Positions 8,552 through 17,672 of a DNA stretch of 64,000 bases are shown here, in pieces (the first letter of the stretch is position 1; each line of letters opens with the position of its first letter). The DNA lies in NCBI RefSeq assembly GCF_000253295.1, contig NC_015717.1, forward strand, positions 4,030,001 to 4,094,000, in the 5' to 3' direction. The notes under the pieces are model-generated. The model saw only the letters and a list, made by a program, of their open reading frames with translations, was not told the origin of the DNA and searched no databases. Source of the DNA: Hyphomicrobium sp. MC1. Lineage in GTDB: Bacteria > Pseudomonadota > Alphaproteobacteria > Rhizobiales > Hyphomicrobiaceae. The position numbers and the translations under genes were made by a program.

Positions 8552-9475
8552 TCACGCAAAAATGCGGCTGAAGACGGCTTCACCAAGAAGCACGGCAAAC
8601 AGCACGTAGAGATAAAGGATCGAGAACCAGAAGAGTTGCCGCGCGGCGGTGTCGGCCTCGCGCCCTTCGGTCGTGGAATAGACGCGCACGGCAAGCGCCA
8701 GGAAGACCGCGCCGAGCACGGAAGCGCTGACGAGGTACGCGATGCCGCCGAGGCCGACGAAATACGGCACGACGGCCAGCGGCACGAGCAGCACGGAATA
8801 GAAGAGGATCTGGCGGCGCGTTTCCTTCAGGCCGGCCACGACCGGCAGCATCGGCACGCCGACGCGCTCATAATCACGGCAGCGATAGAGCGAGAGCGCC
8901 CAGAAGTGGGGCGGCGTCCACATGAAGATGATGAGGAACAGCAAGAGGCTGTCGATGCTGATGCCGCCCGTCACGGCCGCCCAGCCGATCATGGGCGGGA
9001 AGGCTCCGGCGGCGCCGCCGATGACGATGTTGTAGGGCGTCCGGCGCTTCAGCCACATCGTGTAGACGAAGAGATAGAAGGCGATGGTGATTGCGAGCAG
9101 CGCTCCGGCCGTCCAGTTGACGAGAACACCGAGCGTCAGAACGGAGCAGACGGCGAGCACGCCACCGAAGCTCAGGGCTTCGTCGGCGGTGACGCGGCCG
9201 CGCGGCAGAGGCCGGGCCGCGGTACGCGCCATTCGGGCGTCGATGTCGGCGTCGTACCACATGTTGAGAGCGCCCGATGCGCCGGCGCCGATAGCGATGG
9301 TGATAATCGCGATGACGCCGAGAATCGGGTTGATCGGGCCGGGAGCGGCCAGCATCGCGGCGAGCGCAGTGAAGACGACCAGCGTCATCACGCGCGGCTT
9401 CATCAGCTGAATGAAATCGCCGACACTTGGCTCAAGTATCAGTTCGCCGTCGCTGATTTCACTTTGAATGCTCAT
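8552..9475 (-). CDS. ctaB: Protoheme IX farnesyltransferase (heme O synthase)
   Basis: Adds a farnesyl group to heme b to make heme o, the precursor of heme a. The 307-residue, multi-span UbiA-family protein has the first aspartate-rich motif in NMWYDADIDARMARTAARPLPRG, with NxxxDxxxD spacing, and the second in the loop around LYRCRDYERVGVPMLP. It starts with an ATG 88 bases after ctaD and is closely followed by coxF. Confidence 0.97.
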   Translation of the reverse strand: MSIQSEISDGELILEPSVGDFIQLMKPRVMTLVVFTALAAMLAAPGPINPILGVIAIITIAIGAGASGALNMWYDADIDARMARTAARPLPRGRVTADEALSFGGVLAVCSVLTLGVLVNWTAGALLAITIAFYLFVYTMWLKRRTPYNIVIGGAAGAFPPMIGWAAVTGGISIDSLLLFLIIFMWTPPHFWALSLYRCRDYERVGVPMLPVVAGLKETRRQILFYSVLLVPLAVVPYFVGLGGIAYLVSASVLGAVFLALAVRVYSTTEGREADTAARQLFWFSILYLYVLFAVLLGEAVFSRIFA

Positions 9476-9562
9476 AAGCCGAAGCGCCGTCCTGGAAGTT
9501 ATTTGTTTTTATTGTAGGTGGCTGCGGACCGGCTAGGCCAGCCCGCAGCGCGTCGTGTTTCC

Positions 9563-11188
9563 TTAATGATGGTCTGTCGCAGCGATGCGCGGCAGCGTCT
9601 CATACGAATGAAATGCCGGCGGAGACGACAGGGTCCATTCGAGCGTCGTTGCGCCGACGCCCCACGGATTGGCGGCCGCCTTTTCCTTCTTGATGAAGTA
9701 GGCATAGAACATGCCGAACAGGAAGACGAGCAGGCCAGCCGTCGTAATGTACGACCCGATCGACGAGACTCGGTTCCAATAGGTGAAGGCTTCCGGATAG
9801 TCGGCGTAGTGGCGCGGCATGCCGGCGAGGCCGAGGAAGTGCTGCGGGAAGAACAGGACGTTCGCACCGATGAACGTCAGCCAGAAGTGCAGCTTTCCAA
9901 GGAATTCGCTGTACATGTAGCCCGACATCTTCGGGAACCAGTAGTACCAGCCCGCGAAGATCGAGAACACGGCGCCGAGCGACAGCACGTAATGGAAGTG
10001 CGCGACGACGTAATAGGTGTTGTGCAGCGAACGGTCGATACCGGCGTTGGAGCACATCACACCCGTCACGCCACCGATCGTGAAGAGGAAGATGAAGCCG
10101 AGCGCCCAGATCATCGGCGTGCGGAACTGGATCGAGCCACCCCACATCGTCGCGATCCAGGAGAAGATCTTGATGCCCGTCGGGACGGCGATGACCATCG
10201 TCGCGAACATGAAGTAGGCCTGCGTATCGACGCTCAGGCCCGCCGTATACATGTGGTGCGCCCACACGACGAAGCCGACGAGGCCGATGGCGACCATCGC
10301 GTAGGCCATGCCGAGATAGCCAAAGATCGGCTTACGCGAGAAGGTCGACACGATGTGGCTGATCATGCCGAAGCCCGGCAGGATGAGAATGTAGACCTCG
10401 GGGTGACCGAAGAACCAGAACAAGTGCGCGTAGAGCAGCGGGTCGCCGCCGCCGGCCGGATCATAGAAGGTCGTACCGAAGTTACGGTCCGTCAGCAGCA
10501 TGGTGATCGCACCAGCAAGAACCGGCAGCGAGAGCAGCAGCAGGAAGGCGGTGACCAGCACCGACCAGGCAAAGAGCGGCATCTTGTGCAGCGTCATGCC
10601 CGGAGCGCGCATGTTGAAAATGGTCGTGATGAAGTTGATGGCACCGAGAATAGAGGACGCGCCAGCAAGGTGAAGCGAGAGAATGGCGAAGTCGACCGCC
10701 GGTCCCGGATGGCCGATCTTGCTCGACAGCGGCGCGACGACGATCCAGCCCGTGCCGACGCCGTTGGCATCGCCCGTACCCGGAACGAACAGCGAGATCA
10801 GCAGCAGCGTGAACGCAATCGGGAGCAGCCAGAACGAGATGTTGTTCATGCGCGGGAACGCCATGTCCGGCGCGCCGATCATCAGCGGCACGAACCAGTT
10901 GCCGAAGCCGCCAATCATGGCGGGCATGACCATGAAGAACACCATGATGAGGCCGTGGGCCGTAACGAAGACGTTGTAGACGCCTTCATTCGAGAAATAC
11001 TGAAGGCCCGGCTCTTGAAGCTCCAGTCGCATCATTACCGAAAGGAACGCACCGATGCAGCCCGCGAAGATTGCGAACAACAGATAGAGAGTGCCGATGT
11101 CCTTATGGTTGGTCGATAAGAACCAGCGCCTGAAGAATGGCGGGGCGTGATCGTGATCACTGCCCGCTACGTGTGCCGTGCTTCCCAT
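9563..11188 (-). CDS. ctaD: Cytochrome c oxidase subunit I
   Basis: The catalytic subunit holding heme a, heme a3 and CuB. At 541 residues with about 12 membrane spans it has the expected length. Clear motifs are the heme a ligand region AHGLIMVFFMVMPAMIGGFGN, the CuB/tyrosine site WFFGHPEVYILILPGFG, the HH pair in VVWAHHMYTAG and the heme ligands in VVAHFHYVLSLGAVF. The Tyr of HPEVY marks the A-type oxidases with the D and K proton channels. Confidence 0.98.
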   Translation of the reverse strand: MGSTAHVAGSDHDHAPPFFRRWFLSTNHKDIGTLYLLFAIFAGCIGAFLSVMMRLELQEPGLQYFSNEGVYNVFVTAHGLIMVFFMVMPAMIGGFGNWFVPLMIGAPDMAFPRMNNISFWLLPIAFTLLLISLFVPGTGDANGVGTGWIVVAPLSSKIGHPGPAVDFAILSLHLAGASSILGAINFITTIFNMRAPGMTLHKMPLFAWSVLVTAFLLLLSLPVLAGAITMLLTDRNFGTTFYDPAGGGDPLLYAHLFWFFGHPEVYILILPGFGMISHIVSTFSRKPIFGYLGMAYAMVAIGLVGFVVWAHHMYTAGLSVDTQAYFMFATMVIAVPTGIKIFSWIATMWGGSIQFRTPMIWALGFIFLFTIGGVTGVMCSNAGIDRSLHNTYYVVAHFHYVLSLGAVFSIFAGWYYWFPKMSGYMYSEFLGKLHFWLTFIGANVLFFPQHFLGLAGMPRHYADYPEAFTYWNRVSSIGSYITTAGLLVFLFGMFYAYFIKKEKAAANPWGVGATTLEWTLSSPPAFHSYETLPRIAATDHH

Positions 11189-11272
11189 TTCGTTGAGCCC
11201 TTGTCCCGGTAGTTTGTCTGATCTTTTTATTGGGTTGAACGTTTGCTGCGCCGGGCAGCTGCCGCTTTGCCG

Positions 11273-12256
11273 TTACTGCGCCTGAGCCACGGATTGTTGG
11301 ATGACAGGCTGGCTTGCGGTATCCGCGTCCAGGATCTGCTGAGCCTTCTTGCTGTCCTTGGCTTTCAGGGCCGCCATCCAGGCGTCATAGACCGGCTGTT
11401 CGACGACACGAACTTCGATCGGCATGGCCGAGTGCAGCTTACCACACAGCACCGAGCACTGACCGAAGTATGTGCCAATCTTCGTTGCCTTGAACCAGAC
11501 AGCTGCCGTACGGCCCGGAACGGCCTGCTGCTTCACGCCGAAGGACGGGATCGTCCAAGAATGAATGACATCATTGGAGGTGACGAGAACGACGACGTTC
11601 TTATTGACCGGAACGGCGATTTCTTGGTCGACCGAAAGACGGCGGATCTTCTTTTCCTCGCCCCAGAGCGGCAGCGAATCTTTGTAGAGCGCCTCGTGCA
11701 GGGCGGCACCATCGAGCGAGCCGTACTTCTTATCGAAGGCGTCGTCGCCGATCTTATTGCGCAACACTTCCTCGTCGCTGACCATGTTGGACGTCACGGT
11801 CACCTTGTCGTCCATATACTCATGTTCCCAGAACCAGGCGTTGCCGGTGGCCTTGATGGTCACGTCGGCCTTGGGGAACGTGTACTGGTTGAAGAGGAGG
11901 TGGAACGACGGAATCGAAATGAAGACCAGGATCAGAATCGGGACGATAGTCCAAGCGACTTCCAGAAGCGTGTGGTGTGTCGTGCGGGAGGGATTCGGGT
12001 TGCTCTTCTCGTTGAAGCGAAACATCACGTAGACCATCAGCACGAGTACGAAGAGCACGATGACCGTGATGATGATGTTAATGACGCTGAAGAGGCTCGA
12101 AATCTCGTCCATGATGGGGGATGCAGAAAGCTGCAGTCCAAGCTCGCCATCCGTCGGCTGACCCAGACCGGCCAACGCCGGCGTCACAGCACCGAGAGCA
12201 ACCGCCAAACACGCGGCCACCATGACGGCAACCGCGCCAAACATCCTCTTCGACAT
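11273..12256 (-). CDS. ctaC: Cytochrome c oxidase subunit II
   Basis: Binds the CuA centre that takes electrons from cytochrome c. I chose the ATG of MSKRMFGAV because it has GGGAG and AAGGA just upstream and opens a signal peptide ending near TPALAG. An in-frame start 18 codons earlier has no such support. Two membrane spans follow (about 40-65 and 85-105). The CuA ligands are in FGQCSVLCGKLHSAMPIEV (Cys, Cys, His, Met). First gene of the oxidase run. Confidence 0.96.
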   Translation of the reverse strand: MSKRMFGAVAVMVAACLAVALGAVTPALAGLGQPTDGELGLQLSASPIMDEISSLFSVINIIITVIVLFVLVLMVYVMFRFNEKSNPNPSRTTHHTLLEVAWTIVPILILVFISIPSFHLLFNQYTFPKADVTIKATGNAWFWEHEYMDDKVTVTSNMVSDEEVLRNKIGDDAFDKKYGSLDGAALHEALYKDSLPLWGEEKKIRRLSVDQEIAVPVNKNVVVLVTSNDVIHSWTIPSFGVKQQAVPGRTAAVWFKATKIGTYFGQCSVLCGKLHSAMPIEVRVVEQPVYDAWMAALKAKDSKKAQQILDADTASQPVIQQSVAQAQ

Positions 12257-12702
12257 TCCTTCGCTCCCAGTTTGTCGCGCCGGATCCCTCAGAACGCGAC
12301 AGCCTCCCATTGACTTGACGCGGCAGGCCAGCGGCCAATCCCCGTTTGATTATTGCCCGGCTTCGCAACCAGGAACGCTCCGAACAAACTCGGACCGTAT
12401 GCCTCATCGATTTGTTAAAGCGGGTTGATAAAGAGCACAATCCATTCGCGTGTCTCAAGTGAACTTTTCTGCGTCATTTATTCGCGAAAGTATGCGAGGG
12501 ATCAGCGAATCAGTGACCTTGGGCGATCAGACGTCGCTATCCCGCCGCGACAGAATTCGGCCGAATTCCTGGTCGACGAAGCGCGTCTCCTGCCGTCGCT
12601 TTACACGCATTGGGCGTCGCCCGCGAAATCGAGGACAACCGCTTGTTGCCAGAAACCGAGGGTTCTATCGACCGAGGCCCATTTTGCGGGCGCCTGGGCA
12701 AA
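12257..12702. promoter_or_regulatory. Divergent spacer upstream of ctaC
   Basis: A 446-base stretch between the oxidase operon and the IalB-like gene. The promoters for both directions should lie here. I see no gene-like reading frame and no convincing palindrome or riboswitch; no promoter boxes could be assigned. Confidence 0.35.
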
Positions 12703-13254
12703 ATGTTTGCCGCCAAAAACTGGACTTTCGTAGCGCATCTGTGCGGCGCGGCCATGCTGTTCGCATTCGCACAAGCCGCGACCATGCTGGCGACGTCGAA
12801 GGCCGCGTTCGCAGTCGATGCACCGGAGGGAACCGTCAAGGCCCAGTACGGCGACTGGCAAGTTGTATGCAAAGACCCACCGCCGGGCGCCAAGAACCCC
12901 GTCTGCGCCCTGGTCCAGAGCGTGACCGCCGAGGACAAGAACAATATCGGGCTCACGGTCTATTTTCAGAAGTTCTCGAACGGCACGCGGGTGCTTCGCG
13001 TGTTTGCGCCGCTCGGCGTGCTGCTCCCGCCGGGGCTTGGCCTCAAGATCGACAATAAGGATGTCGGCCATGCGCCGTTCCTGCGCTGTCACAGTTTCGC
13101 GTGCTATGCGCAAGTTGTGGTCGAGGATCCACTGATCGAGCAGCTCAAGACCGGCAAGACGGCGATCTTCATCATCTTCCAGACCGAGGAAGCGGGCATC
13201 GGCATCCCGATTTCCCTCAAGGGCTTTGGGGACGCGCTGAAGGAACTGAAGTAA
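12703..13254 (+). CDS. IalB-like invasion-associated locus B protein
   Basis: A 183-residue secreted protein of the IalB family, common in alphaproteobacteria and named for a Bartonella locus. It has a signal peptide (hydrophobic LCGAAMLFAFAQAATML, cleavage near AFA), then the family opening YGDWQVVCKDPP and C-terminal pattern FLRCHSFACYAQVVVEDPLIEQL and ISLKGFGDAL. Two Cys pairs suggest disulfides. The ATG at 12703 directly precedes the signal peptide; an earlier in-frame start adds 31 unlikely residues. A periplasmic role is inferred; activity unknown. Confidence 0.88.
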   Translation: MFAAKNWTFVAHLCGAAMLFAFAQAATMLATSKAAFAVDAPEGTVKAQYGDWQVVCKDPPPGAKNPVCALVQSVTAEDKNNIGLTVYFQKFSNGTRVLRVFAPLGVLLPPGLGLKIDNKDVGHAPFLRCHSFACYAQVVVEDPLIEQLKTGKTAIFIIFQTEEAGIGIPISLKGFGDALKELK

Positions 13255-13296
13255 AAGCCGATGCCTAGGGCGGCCTCCGGGAGCCGCGCACTGCTC

Positions 13297-13716
13297 TTAG
13301 GCGACTTTACGGACGCTCTCGCCAGCGGGGTCGCGGTCCAACAGGATCAGCGTATCGCGCATTGGTTTATGCGGCAGCTCAAGCACTTTCGGCGCGACCG
13401 ATTCTGCGGCCGTTTCGACGACAGCCGCCACGCGCGGCGCAGTCTCGAAACACTCCAGCATCACCGCTGCCCAGAGCTGCATGTTGGCGTGAAAAAAGTC
13501 AGCGGGTGTCGCTGGGCGTGTCATCTGATGCGCCCAATGCACGACCGCACGGGATTGCCGGGACTGCGAGCTTGCGAATTCCAGATGGGTCCGGCCGATA
13601 GCCTTAAGTATCGGCTGCCACGCGAAAGACGTCACGTCCACAAGCTCGAACATATTCTGGAAAAATGGATAGTATAGCGAAGTCGTTTTTACGGATACTT
13701 GCGTATCACCTGTCAT
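13297..13716 (-). CDS. Possible phasin-like protein
   Basis: A 139-residue, helix-rich protein without signal peptide. Start chosen at the ATG of MTGDTQVSV, which has GGGAGG eight bases upstream; a TTG eight codons earlier is less likely. The run SFAWQPILKAIGRTHLEFASSQ and ANMQLWAAVMLECFETAPRVA recalls phasins, which coat polyhydroxybutyrate granules, but the match is weak and from general composition. If not a phasin it is an unknown cytoplasmic helical protein. Confidence 0.6.
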   Translation of the reverse strand: MTGDTQVSVKTTSLYYPFFQNMFELVDVTSFAWQPILKAIGRTHLEFASSQSRQSRAVVHWAHQMTRPATPADFFHANMQLWAAVMLECFETAPRVAAVVETAAESVAPKVLELPHKPMRDTLILLDRDPAGESVRKVA

Positions 13717-13740
13717 TGACGCGTCCTCCCAGACACTCAA

Positions 13741-14088
13741 TTGTTCGGCTCCGTTCGGAACTCACAATCTTTTTTGGCGCTCGCAATGACGACTTGCGCC
13801 CATTTTTTAGTCAGTACCATGGTGGGACGCCGACTGCATTTCACAGATACGTGCACGTTGTAACAGCTTTCTAACGTCTCCCCTGCCTGCGGGCTTTGCG
13901 GCAGGTCAAACAGTGGAATTGAGCGGAGCGGCGCGGACAAACTTCCGCGCGTTCTCCAGTTGCATTGCTAGACATTTCGCAACCCAAATCGTTAAGCAAA
14001 TTCTTCTTTGTTCTTCTTGACGAAAGCTCCCGCCGGACGGCCTTATGATCAAGTTGCCTAATACAAATTTATTCAAGTTGGCGTTCGA
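13741..14088. other. Intergenic spacer without recognised gene
   Basis: 348 bases between divergent genes. No reading frame here looks coding. It should contain the promoters of the possible phasin gene (minus) and of the BcsS-like gene (plus), but no clear elements stand out. Confidence 0.3.
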
Positions 14089-14943
14089 ATGCGTGGGGCG
14101 TGGCGTCAGGGGGGCATCGGCGTAACCGGCGTGATTGCTGCGGCAATCGCGACGCTCATCATGATTTCTGCGCCCATGACGGCTTCGGCAGAAGAGCTTC
14201 AAGCCCAGCCCGACGCCCCTGCTTACGGCTGGCGCGAAATGTATGGCGGCGTCGATGCCGCCCGCGACCAGTGGCTGTTCTATTCGGGCATGACGATCAC
14301 GCCCTTCAGCCCAAACATCTACAGCGACGGCTGGCGCTTGCGCGTCGGAGGCGGCTACGGGCGCTACAGCTACGATTCCATGGGTCCGCATACGAACTGC
14401 GGCGTGGCATGGCTGAACGATATCTGCTCGGAGAAGGACCGAACCCGGCAACACTACGAGGTCTCGCATTCCTACGCCGAGGTGCTGCTGGGGTATTATC
14501 TCCAGCTCGGCCGTTTGACGGCGAAGGCCTTTGGCGGCTTCTCGATGTCATCGGAAAATCATCTCAACGCTTTCGAGCCGGCGCAGGACAATGACGGCAC
14601 CGAGTTCGGCGTCAAAGGTGCGCTGGAGTTCTGGCTCAACCTTACCGACACGTCGTGGACGTCGCTCGACGTCAGCTATTCGACAGCGCGCAACGAGACG
14701 GCGTCACGGTGGCGTGCAGGCTGGCGTGTGACACCTGCGCTCTCAATCGGGCCGGAGCTTCGCTACGATAAAAATATCGAAACGGGCGATGGGGCGTGGA
14801 ACGGCCGCGCGGGTCTTTTCGCGCGTTACGAATGGACGGGCGGCGAGGTGTCCCTGGCGAGCGGCGGGGCGTGGTGGATCGACGGCTGGACGCCGGACAA
14901 TCCTTCTGCTTACGGCACTCTCCACGTGCTTTTCCACTACTGA
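14089..14943 (+). CDS. BcsS-like outer-membrane beta-barrel protein
   Basis: A 284-residue exported protein. After a signal peptide (IAAAIATLIMISAPMTASAEE) the sequence alternates aromatic and polar residues as in an outer-membrane barrel: WLFYSGMTITPFSP, LRVGGGYGRYSYDS, YAEVLLGYYLQLGRLTAKAFGGFS, SIGPELRYDKNIE, ending in the terminal aromatic LHVLFHY. This resembles the BcsS family named from cellulose operons of Rhizobiales. No cellulose synthase genes are nearby, so the name marks homology only. Confidence 0.7.
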   Translation: MRGAWRQGGIGVTGVIAAAIATLIMISAPMTASAEELQAQPDAPAYGWREMYGGVDAARDQWLFYSGMTITPFSPNIYSDGWRLRVGGGYGRYSYDSMGPHTNCGVAWLNDICSEKDRTRQHYEVSHSYAEVLLGYYLQLGRLTAKAFGGFSMSSENHLNAFEPAQDNDGTEFGVKGALEFWLNLTDTSWTSLDVSYSTARNETASRWRAGWRVTPALSIGPELRYDKNIETGDGAWNGRAGLFARYEWTGGEVSLASGGAWWIDGWTPDNPSAYGTLHVLFHY

Positions 14944-15028
14944 CGAAGTTGGTGCGAGACTTGCCAAGATGAGGGAAAGCGTCGTTGTATTCTGTTCCAA
15001 AGGCAGATGCCGCCACACGCATGAGACA

Positions 15029-15334
15029 ATGAAAAACATTCTCGGGACCGTCTCGGTCATCATTCTTGCGACGATCCTGGTTCCTGAATTCCCGAACGGT
15101 GCACATGCCGACACGTGCGCCTCGGCTCCGGTCGTGGCGCGAGGCGAGGAATCGCGCTTCGAATGGTCGGCAAAGGCCAAGACGCGCGCCAACTGGCGCG
15201 CAAAGGTCCGGGCCATGACGACACTTGGTCCCGATTACGCAAACTGGGGGCGGGCACAGGATACCGAAGAAAGATGCATGACCGGTCCCAAAGGAACGGT
15301 GTGCATCTTCACCGGAACACCCTGCCGGCGCTAA
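15029..15334 (+). CDS. Small secreted protein, unknown function
   Basis: A 101-residue protein with a signal peptide (MKNILGTVSVIILATILV, cleavage near AHA). The mature part has the pattern ARANWRAKVRAMTTLGPDYANWGRAQ followed by CMTGPKGTVCIFTGTPCRR, a layout seen in many uncharacterised small rhizobial secreted proteins with paired Cys. The start at 15029 was chosen because the signal peptide begins there; another in-frame ATG lies 20 codons upstream. Function not known. Confidence 0.75.
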   Translation: MKNILGTVSVIILATILVPEFPNGAHADTCASAPVVARGEESRFEWSAKAKTRANWRAKVRAMTTLGPDYANWGRAQDTEERCMTGPKGTVCIFTGTPCRR

Positions 15335-15585
15335 GGCGCGGTCGCTGCGATCCGCTTCGATCCTGGCCTGCGGCTACGGCGCGCGTCGGAATGATGCAGT
15401 TCGTCGCCAAGGTGACCTTGGCGATCGCTGGAACAGCGCCCCATATGAAATGCAATAGCCGCCCGCCGCTGCACGCAGGCAGCCGAAAGGCTTTTTGCGG
15501 CACCCAACCCGGCATTGAGACAAGCCGGGACCGATTCGTTCGAAGTACCAGAAATCCGCCCGGCCGTACGGCGCGGGCAGGTGAG
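15335..15585 (+). other. Non-coding stretch before a strong terminator
   Basis: About 250 bases after a small secreted-protein gene with no convincing reading frame, ending at a strong plus-strand terminator. It may be a long 3' UTR or encode a small RNA. I could not match it to 6S, SRP, RNase P or tmRNA motifs. Confidence 0.3.
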
Positions 15586-15625
15586 AGAGGAGCGGTGGGT
15601 TGCGGGACCTACTGCTCCTCTTTTT
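15586..15625 (+). terminator. Rho-independent terminator
   Basis: AGAGGAGC, then GGTGGGT, pairs with ACCTACT and GCTCCTCT across a short GC loop, followed by TTTTT. It is nearly 250 bases beyond the nearest upstream stop codon. Confidence 0.75.
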
Positions 15626-15716
15626 AAATATCTCATTTAATCCGACAACTTGTGCATGTCGCAAAGCCCCGGACCGGCGCTTTTGGATGCATGCCTTTGC
15701 AACAAAAATTTACAAA

Positions 15717-15780
15717 GCGAACAATCATTCGCCTTGCGGCTACCGCAATCTGACGTCAAACAGAATACGCATTCGTTTTT
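15717..15780 (+). promoter_or_regulatory. Candidate TetR operator region
   Basis: Two short inverted repeats lie just upstream of the tetR start: GCGAA-n6-TTCGC at 15717-15732 and GAAT-n4-ATTC at 15763-15774. They share an ATTCG half-site. TetR repressors of efflux operons usually bind palindromes in this position. Weak arms, so only a suggestion. Confidence 0.35.
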
Positions 15781-15810
15781 TATTTTTACCGAGGGGACGA
15801 TCCGTCCGTT

Positions 15811-16461
15811 ATGCCGAAGCTCAAGCCAGATACCCAACGTGCGCGGCGCGAGCACATTCTCGATGCCGCGCTTCGATGCTTCGCGCGCGGCGGCTTCCAC
15901 GCGACGACGATGCAGACGATCTGCCGGGAAGCGCATGTCTCGCCCGGCGCGCTGTATGTCTATTTCGACAGCAAGGAAGCGCTGATCGCGGGCCTGTGCG
16001 AACGCGACCGGGCGGAATTTGCCGAACGCTTTGCGGCGCTGGCGACGGCACCGGATTTCCTCGGGGCGCTGCGCGAGATCGGCGAGCACTATTTTTTCGA
16101 AGAAGCGGTGGAGAAGCAGCGTTTCGTCGCCGAGATGGGCGTTGAGGCGACACGCAATCCACGCATCGCCGAAATTTTCATGAGCGTCGACAAATTCTGC
16201 AAGGACAATTTCGAAGCTCTGTTTCGCCGTCTGATCGACGAAGGCCGCATCGCACCCAGAACAGACATTCAGACGCTAGTGAAAGTGTTCAACGTCTTGG
16301 GCGACGGCATGTTTTGGCGCCGCGCGATCGACCCAACGGCCGACATGCGCACCGTGCTGCCGGTCATCATGGATATCATCGGCGATCTGCTCAATCCGAA
16401 AAACACGTCCGACGACGCGCGGCCTTCGACAAAGTTTTCTGCCCGTGAGGCCAGACAATGA
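15811..16461 (+). CDS. TetR/AcrR family regulator of the efflux operon
   Basis: A 216-residue repressor-type protein. The HTH lies at about residues 14-60 (ILDAALRCFARGGFHATTMQTICREAHVSPGALYVYFDSKEAL), the usual TetR layout, with a variable ligand domain after it. It is the first gene of a three-gene operon; its stop overlaps the ATG of the adaptor gene by four bases. By family logic it represses this operon until a toxic ligand binds; the ligand is unknown. Confidence 0.95.
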   Translation: MPKLKPDTQRARREHILDAALRCFARGGFHATTMQTICREAHVSPGALYVYFDSKEALIAGLCERDRAEFAERFAALATAPDFLGALREIGEHYFFEEAVEKQRFVAEMGVEATRNPRIAEIFMSVDKFCKDNFEALFRRLIDEGRIAPRTDIQTLVKVFNVLGDGMFWRRAIDPTADMRTVLPVIMDIIGDLLNPKNTSDDARPSTKFSAREARQ

Positions 16462-17672
16462 ACCTCAAGAAATTCCTTTTCAGTCTCGTTGCCGCTGGAG
16501 CACTGGCCGGCACGGGCTACATCTACCTCGAAAAGAAGCACACGGCGGAAATCCAGGCCGCCCGGCTTGAGGTCGCCAAAACCGTCGCCGCACCTGCCAT
16601 CACCGTTTCGAAGGTGACGACGGAGAATTTCGTCGAGACCGCCGCCGTATCCGGGTCGCTCGTGCCGCGCGAAGAAATTTTGGTCTCACCCGAGGTCGAG
16701 GGCCTTCGCGTTCTCGAACTTCTCGCCGATGAAGGCGACAAGGTGAAAAAGGGACAGGTGCTTGCCCGCCTCGTGGCTGAGCAGCTCGATGCGCAGCTGG
16801 CGCAGAATGATGCGAACTTGGCGCGCGCCACGGCTGCCATCGCACAGGCGCAAAGCCAAATCGTACAAGCCGACGCGCAGTCGAAAGAGGCGCAGGCCCA
16901 GCTCGAACGCGCCGTGCCGCTGAAGCAATCAGGATATCTATCGGGCTCAACCTACGATCAACGCGAGAGCGCCGCGCGGACGACTGCGGCGCAGCTCATT
17001 GCGGCGCGCGACGGCCTGAAAGCCGCCGAGGCCGAGAAAGAGCAGGTCGAGGCGCAGCGGCGCGAGCTTCTCTGGCGGCGGAGCAATACCGACGTCACTT
17101 CGCCGGAAGATGGGATCATCAGCAGGCGAACGGCACGCATCGGCGCGATGGCGTCGGCCAACGGCGAACCCATGTTTCGCATCATCGAGAACGGCCAAAT
17201 CGAGCTCGACGGCGAAATCGTCGAGACCGAATTGAAGAACGTCAAGGTCGGACAGAAGGCCATCGTCACGGTGCCGCAAATCGGTGACTTCGAAGGTCAG
17301 GTGCGTCTCGTTTCGCCGGAGGTCGATAAGACGACGCGGCTCGGACGCGTAAAGATTTTCCTTGGCGTCAATCCTGTGTTGAGGATCGGCACGTACGCGC
17401 GCGGACGGATCGAAACAGCGTCAAGCCGAGGGCTTGCCGTTCCGGCGTCGGCCGTGACGTTCGATCACGATCTTGCATCGGTGCAGGTCGTGAAAGACGA
17501 CAAAGTCAAAAAGCACATGGTCACGATCGGCCTCGTCGCCAACGATCTCATCGAGATCAAGGATGGCGTCACCGAGGGCGATCTCGTCGTGACACGCGCC
17601 GGAACTTTCCTGCGCGACGGCGATGTCGTGCGCCCGATCCTTCCCGAAGCGCGACTGAGCGAGGCGAAGTGA
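16458..17672 (+). CDS. RND efflux periplasmic adaptor (MFP)
   Basis: A 404-residue membrane fusion protein linking the inner-membrane pump to an outer-membrane channel. It has an N-terminal membrane anchor (LFSLVAAGALAGTGYIYL), a lipoyl/barrel-sandwich half (GSLVPREEILVSPEVEGLRVLELLADEGDKVKKGQVLARL), a coiled-coil hairpin (about 105-210) and the second half DVTSPEDGIISRRTARIGAMAS. No lipobox Cys is seen. It overlaps both neighbours by four bases. No outer-membrane factor gene is adjacent. Confidence 0.95.
   Translation: MNLKKFLFSLVAAGALAGTGYIYLEKKHTAEIQAARLEVAKTVAAPAITVSKVTTENFVETAAVSGSLVPREEILVSPEVEGLRVLELLADEGDKVKKGQVLARLVAEQLDAQLAQNDANLARATAAIAQAQSQIVQADAQSKEAQAQLERAVPLKQSGYLSGSTYDQRESAARTTAAQLIAARDGLKAAEAEKEQVEAQRRELLWRRSNTDVTSPEDGIISRRTARIGAMASANGEPMFRIIENGQIELDGEIVETELKNVKVGQKAIVTVPQIGDFEGQVRLVSPEVDKTTRLGRVKIFLGVNPVLRIGTYARGRIETASSRGLAVPASAVTFDHDLASVQVVKDDKVKKHMVTIGLVANDLIEIKDGVTEGDLVVTRAGTFLRDGDVVRPILPEARLSEAK

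Noticed and set aside
9518..11119. Long plus-strand open frame opposite ctaD
   Set aside because: Arg/Asp/Glu/His-rich antisense shadow of a GC-rich gene; ctaD on the other strand has complete family motifs.
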